Positions 5,354 through 6,014 of a stretch of DNA of 6,014 bases are shown piece after piece. Below the pieces are notes generated by a model. The model was not told where the DNA came from. It saw nothing but the letters and a program-made list of their open reading frames with translations, and ran no database searches. The DNA is from Actinomycetes bacterium. Its GTDB lineage: Bacteria; Actinomycetota; Thermoleophilia; Gaiellales; Gaiellaceae. Position 1 is the first letter of the stretch. The number at the start of each line of letters is the position of its first letter. The stretch is from contig JAUXJK010000135.1 in the NCBI GenBank assembly GCA_030624785.1, positions 1-6,014 on the forward strand, given 5' to 3'. Both the position numbers and the translations under genes were made by a program.

Positions 5354-6014
5354 TTGCTGAGCGGGAAGGGCCAACTTGTGCTCGCGCTCGGCGGTGTTGT
5401 CTACCTCGTGGCGTGGCTGTTTGGGTCAGAGCCCCTCTATCCGGTTGGCATCGGACTCGTCGCGGCTGTCGCGCTCTCAGTGGTTTGGGTGCGCCTGCTC
5501 TCGGAGCCGAAAGATCTGCGCCGCTTCTTTGCTACTGACATGCGGCTCGATGGCGACGATGTGCCGGTGCGTGTGGCGCTCGAGCTGTCGCGTGGCCTGC
5601 GCCCATCGTTCGTGGATGGGCGGGAGCTCGTGGATGGGCTCGGCGAATTTCCTCTGAGCTTCGAGCGAACGAAGGGCCGCTACATCGCGACGTACACCCT
5701 CGAGAGCGTGCCCCGTGGTCGCTACGACCTCGAACCGATGCGCGTGGTCGCCGGCGATCCGTTCGGGTTCGCCGTTCGGCAGACCACGGTGCATCGTGGG
5801 GGCTCGCTGCTCGTGTTTCCCCGGATCGTCGAGCTTGGAGTTCTCTTCTCGGAAACCGGGGCGCGACTTGCGGATGGACGGCGGTTGCTCCTGCGTCGGC
5901 AAACCGGTTTCGACCTTCACTCCGTACGGGAATATGAACAGGGGGAGTCACTGCGACGCGTTCACTGGCCCACGTCTGCTCGCCGGGGAAAGTTGATGGT
6001 GAAGGAACTCGAGG
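5354..6014 (+). CDS. DUF58 domain membrane protein (partial, 3' cut by window)
   Basis: An open frame without stop runs 220 codons to the right edge. Two hydrophobic segments (about 8-24 and 30-46) anchor the N-terminus in the membrane; a soluble part follows, with the GDPFGF turn and VFPRIVEL strand of such proteins, and the last visible part has the DUF58 signature VREYEQGESLRRVHWPTSAR, followed by GKLMVKELE. The canonical form is R-E-Y-x-x-G-D-x-x-R-x-I-x-W-x-x-S-A-R, so Glu replaces the usual Asp after the Gly. TTG 5354 is preferred: an in-frame stop lies at 5342-5344, an AGG core sits at 5343-5345, and LSGKGQLVLALGG resembles the usual L-T-R-R-G-x start. GTG 5378, after GGGAAGGG, is a possible alternative but would remove the residues before the first membrane segment. 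The function of DUF58 proteins is poorly known; they almost always accompany MoxR ATPases, often with a transglutaminase-like membrane protein downstream. Confidence 0.9.
   Translation, partial: MLSGKGQLVLALGGVVYLVAWLFGSEPLYPVGIGLVAAVALSVVWVRLLSEPKDLRRFFATDMRLDGDDVPVRVALELSRGLRPSFVDGRELVDGLGEFPLSFERTKGRYIATYTLESVPRGRYDLEPMRVVAGDPFGFAVRQTTVHRGGSLLVFPRIVELGVLFSETGARLADGRRLLLRRQTGFDLHSVREYEQGESLRRVHWPTSARRGKLMVKELE

Noticed and set aside
1..6014. tRNA/rRNA genes, insertion sequences, CRISPR arrays, attachment sites
   Set aside because: Almost the whole window is coding and gaps are at most 82 bases; no repeat arrays, transposase or structured RNA pattern was seen.

Overview
The window is a gene-dense, single-strand (+) stretch of GC-rich bacterial chromosome with no mobile elements, RNA genes or CRISPR. 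Gene content points to an actinobacterium. A mIHF-type nucleoid protein (an actinobacterial family) lies directly before gmk, rpoZ and coaBC, and it follows pyrimidine genes, which is the usual actinobacterial order. The class 1B DHOD pair (PyrK+PyrD) and the style of the CoaBC and mIHF sequences resemble deep-branching actinobacteria such as Thermoleophilia; this placement is from memory of the families, not from a search.

Region 1 (1-1837) is the end of a pyrimidine operon: the C-terminus of dihydroorotase (pyrC), then pyrK and pyrD, each joined to the gene before it by an ATGA stop/start overlap. PyrK and PyrD should form the NAD-linked dihydroorotate dehydrogenase, acting on the product of PyrC. 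carA, carB and pyrF, common members of such operons, are absent between pyrC and mihF.

Region 2 (1838-4351) is the housekeeping block mihF-gmk-rpoZ-coaBC: nucleoid protein, guanylate kinase, RNA polymerase omega and the bifunctional coenzyme A enzyme. mihF and rpoZ each have a TACAAT -10 hexamer 8-9 nt before the ATG and no Shine-Dalgarno, so both are probably transcribed as leaderless mRNAs. A perfect 16-bp palindrome is centred on the mihF start codon. gmk starts at GTG without an obvious ribosome site; coaBC has a good one.

Region 3 (4348-6014) is a MoxR AAA+ ATPase followed by a membrane-anchored DUF58 protein cut by the window edge. This common bacterial pair is usually continued by a transglutaminase-like membrane protein, which would lie outside the window. 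Here moxR is joined to coaBC by another ATGA overlap, and a consensus Shine-Dalgarno sits inside the end of coaBC. No intergenic stretch exceeds 82 bases. I see no clearly new system; the most interesting signals are the leaderless promoters, the palindrome at the mihF start, the coaBC/moxR junction, and several active-site departures in CoaBC, PyrD and Gmk.
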